Source of the DNA: Leifsonia xyli | GTDB lineage: Bacteria > Actinomycetota > Actinomycetes > Actinomycetales > Microbacteriaceae | Direction of reading: 5' to 3' | Assembly (NCBI GenBank): GCA_003243275.1 | Contig: QFQR01000024.1 | Coordinates: forward strand, 1 to 6,774 | DNA: 6,774 nt | Part shown: in pieces, positions 5,466 to 6,774 of the stretch | How positions within the stretch are numbered: the stretch's first letter is position 1 | Layout of the letters: every line of letters begins with the position of its first letter | Notes under the pieces: generated by a model | What the model was told of the DNA's origin: nothing | The model's database searches: none | The model's input: only the letters and a program-made list of their open reading frames with translations | Translations under genes and position numbers: made by a program

Positions 5466-6774
5466 ATGGTCGCCGACGCCCGCCCATCGCCCGAAAGCCT
5501 TCTCAGCCTCGCCGGTCGCGAGGCGCGAGGTCGGCTGAAGATCTTCTTCGGGGCGGCCCCCGGCGTGGGCAAGACCTACGAGATGCTGTCGGCGGCGCAG
5601 GCCGCGAGACGCGAAGGGGTCGACGTGGCTGTCGGCGTCGTCGAGACCCACGGCCGCGCGGAGACCGACGCGCTGTTGAACGGTCTCGAGGTCGTTCCGC
5701 GGCGCGACGTTCCCTACCGCGGCCGGACGCTCGCCGAGATGGACATCGACGCGGTGCTGGCCCGCGCGCCGAGGCTCGTGCTCGTCGACGAGCTCGCCCA
5801 CACCAACGCGCCGGGCTCTCGCCACCCGAAGCGCCATCAGGACGTCGAAGAGATCCTTGCGGCCGGGATCGACGTCTTCACGACGCTGAACGTCCAGCAC
5901 CTCGAAAGCCTGAACGACGTCGTGGCCCGCATCACGCGGGTCCGCGTGCGCGAGACCGTGCCGGACCGCATCTTCGACCTCGCTGACGAGGTCGAGGTCA
6001 TCGACGTGACCCCGGACGCCCTCCGCAAGCGGCTCTCGGACGGCAAGGTCTATGTGCGCGAACAGGCCGAGCGCGCGGTTCGACACTTCTTCCAGCCCGG
6101 CAACCTCACCGCGCTCCGCGAACTGGCGCTCCGCCGCACCGCCGAGCGGGTCGACAGCGACATGCGCGGCTACATGGCCGCGAACGCGATCGAGGGGCCG
6201 TGGCCCGCGGTCGAGCGCGTGCTGGTCGCGATCGACGAGCGGCCGGGGGCCGCGGCGCTTGTGCGCGCGGGCAAGCGCCTCGCCGACCGCGCCCGCGCGC
6301 CATGGCACTGCGTCGCGGTCGAGACGCCGCGCCACGCCCGACTGTCGGAGCTCGAGCGCGACCGGATCGCCGACACGCTGCGGCTCGCCGAGGCGCTCGG
6401 CGCGGAGGCGCTGGTGCTGCCCGGCGGCCGCAACGTCGCCGACGAGCTTCTCCATTTCGCCCGCAGCCGCAACGTCACCACGATCCTGGTGGGCAAGGCC
6501 CGGCGTTCGTTCTGGTTCGCGCTGACGCGCGGCTCGGTGGTCGCCGACCTGATCGACCGCGCCGGCCCGATCGCCGTGCAGGTCGTCTCCGGCGACGGCG
6601 AGACGGCGCCGCCGAAGACGGTCGAGACGCGCGCGGCGGAGCGCGGGCCAGGCGGCGAGGCCTATGCGCTCGCCGCGGCGGGCGTGGCGCTTGCGGGCGG
6701 CGTGGGCCTCGCGATCGATTTGACAATCGACCTGCCCAACATCTCCCTGATCTTCGTGCCGCCGGTGCTGCTCG
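5466..6774 (+). CDS. kdpD: KdpD osmosensitive K+ channel sensor histidine kinase, N-terminal part (truncated by window end)
   Basis: This is an open frame from ATG 5466 to the right edge, 436 complete codons without a stop. KdpD is the membrane sensor kinase that responds to low K+ or high ionic strength and phosphorylates KdpE to activate kdp. The start fits the family: RPSPESLLSLA and then the KdpD domain with Walker A GAAPGVGKT (29-37), Walker B VLVDE ending at Asp108-Glu109, and the signature ELAHTNAPGSRHPKRHQDVE, followed by DVFTTLNVQHLESLND. A universal-stress-protein-like domain spans about 246-375 and contains LVGKARRSFW. The DUF4118 membrane domain begins at about residue 399 with the first helix AYALAAAGVALAGGVGLAI; the second is reached in LPNISLIFVPPVLL. 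The remaining helices, GAF, HisKA and ATPase domains lie beyond the window. No frameshift is visible. The gene is 35 nt from kdpC and probably cotranscribed. Confidence 0.95.
   Translation, partial: MVADARPSPESLLSLAGREARGRLKIFFGAAPGVGKTYEMLSAAQAARREGVDVAVGVVETHGRAETDALLNGLEVVPRRDVPYRGRTLAEMDIDAVLARAPRLVLVDELAHTNAPGSRHPKRHQDVEEILAAGIDVFTTLNVQHLESLNDVVARITRVRVRETVPDRIFDLADEVEVIDVTPDALRKRLSDGKVYVREQAERAVRHFFQPGNLTALRELALRRTAERVDSDMRGYMAANAIEGPWPAVERVLVAIDERPGAAALVRAGKRLADRARAPWHCVAVETPRHARLSELERDRIADTLRLAEALGAEALVLPGGRNVADELLHFARSRNVTTILVGKARRSFWFALTRGSVVADLIDRAGPIAVQVVSGDGETAPPKTVETRAAERGPGGEAYALAAAGVALAGGVGLAIDLTIDLPNISLIFVPPVLL

Noticed and set aside
5274..6455. Minus-strand ORF opposite the kdpC end and kdpD (393 codons)
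   Set aside because: It is a shadow of kdpD. The sense strand carries the Walker motifs and the KdpD signature without interruption.

Overview
The window is very GC-rich, and codons in the real reading frames mostly end in G or C. The proteins resemble alphaproteobacterial homologues, most likely from a member of the Hyphomicrobiales (Rhizobiales); that placement rests on recalled family resemblance, not on a search. All genes are on the + strand.

Layout. (1) 1-498: the 3' part of a SRAP/YedK-type gene (SOS response-associated peptidase, abasic-site DNA-protein crosslinking), whose start lies left of the window. (2) 499-705: a gap that probably holds the kdp promoter. (3) 706-5430: the structural genes of the high-affinity K+ pump Kdp: a short membrane-peptide ORF, kdpF, kdpA, kdpB and kdpC. 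(4) 5466 to the right edge: the N-terminal 436 codons of the sensor kinase gene kdpD, cut by the window end. kdpE would be expected further right.

How the genes work together. KdpA is the K+-selective channel-like subunit, KdpB the P-type ATPase that energises it, KdpC an accessory subunit and KdpF a tiny stabilising peptide. KdpD senses K+ limitation or salt stress and, with KdpE, turns the operon on.

What is unusual. The operon looks normal in content but carries visible damage. kdpB lacks about 82 nt just before its last transmembrane segment. This shifts the frame, so the conserved C-terminus is present in the DNA but out of frame. kdpF keeps its conserved C-terminal codons but has no ATG or GTG start. 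The short ORF before it runs straight through the kdpF region in another frame and joins kdpA in frame. Both gaps inside kdpABC (kdpA-kdpB and kdpB-kdpC, each about 150 bp) are filled by a REPIN-like element, that is, two inverted copies of a GC-rich hairpin. The two elements belong to different sequence families. kdpA, kdpC and the visible kdpD are intact, so the lesions are either recent or sequencing/assembly errors. I see no wholly new system; the kdpB and kdpF lesions and the paired palindromic elements are the points worth checking.
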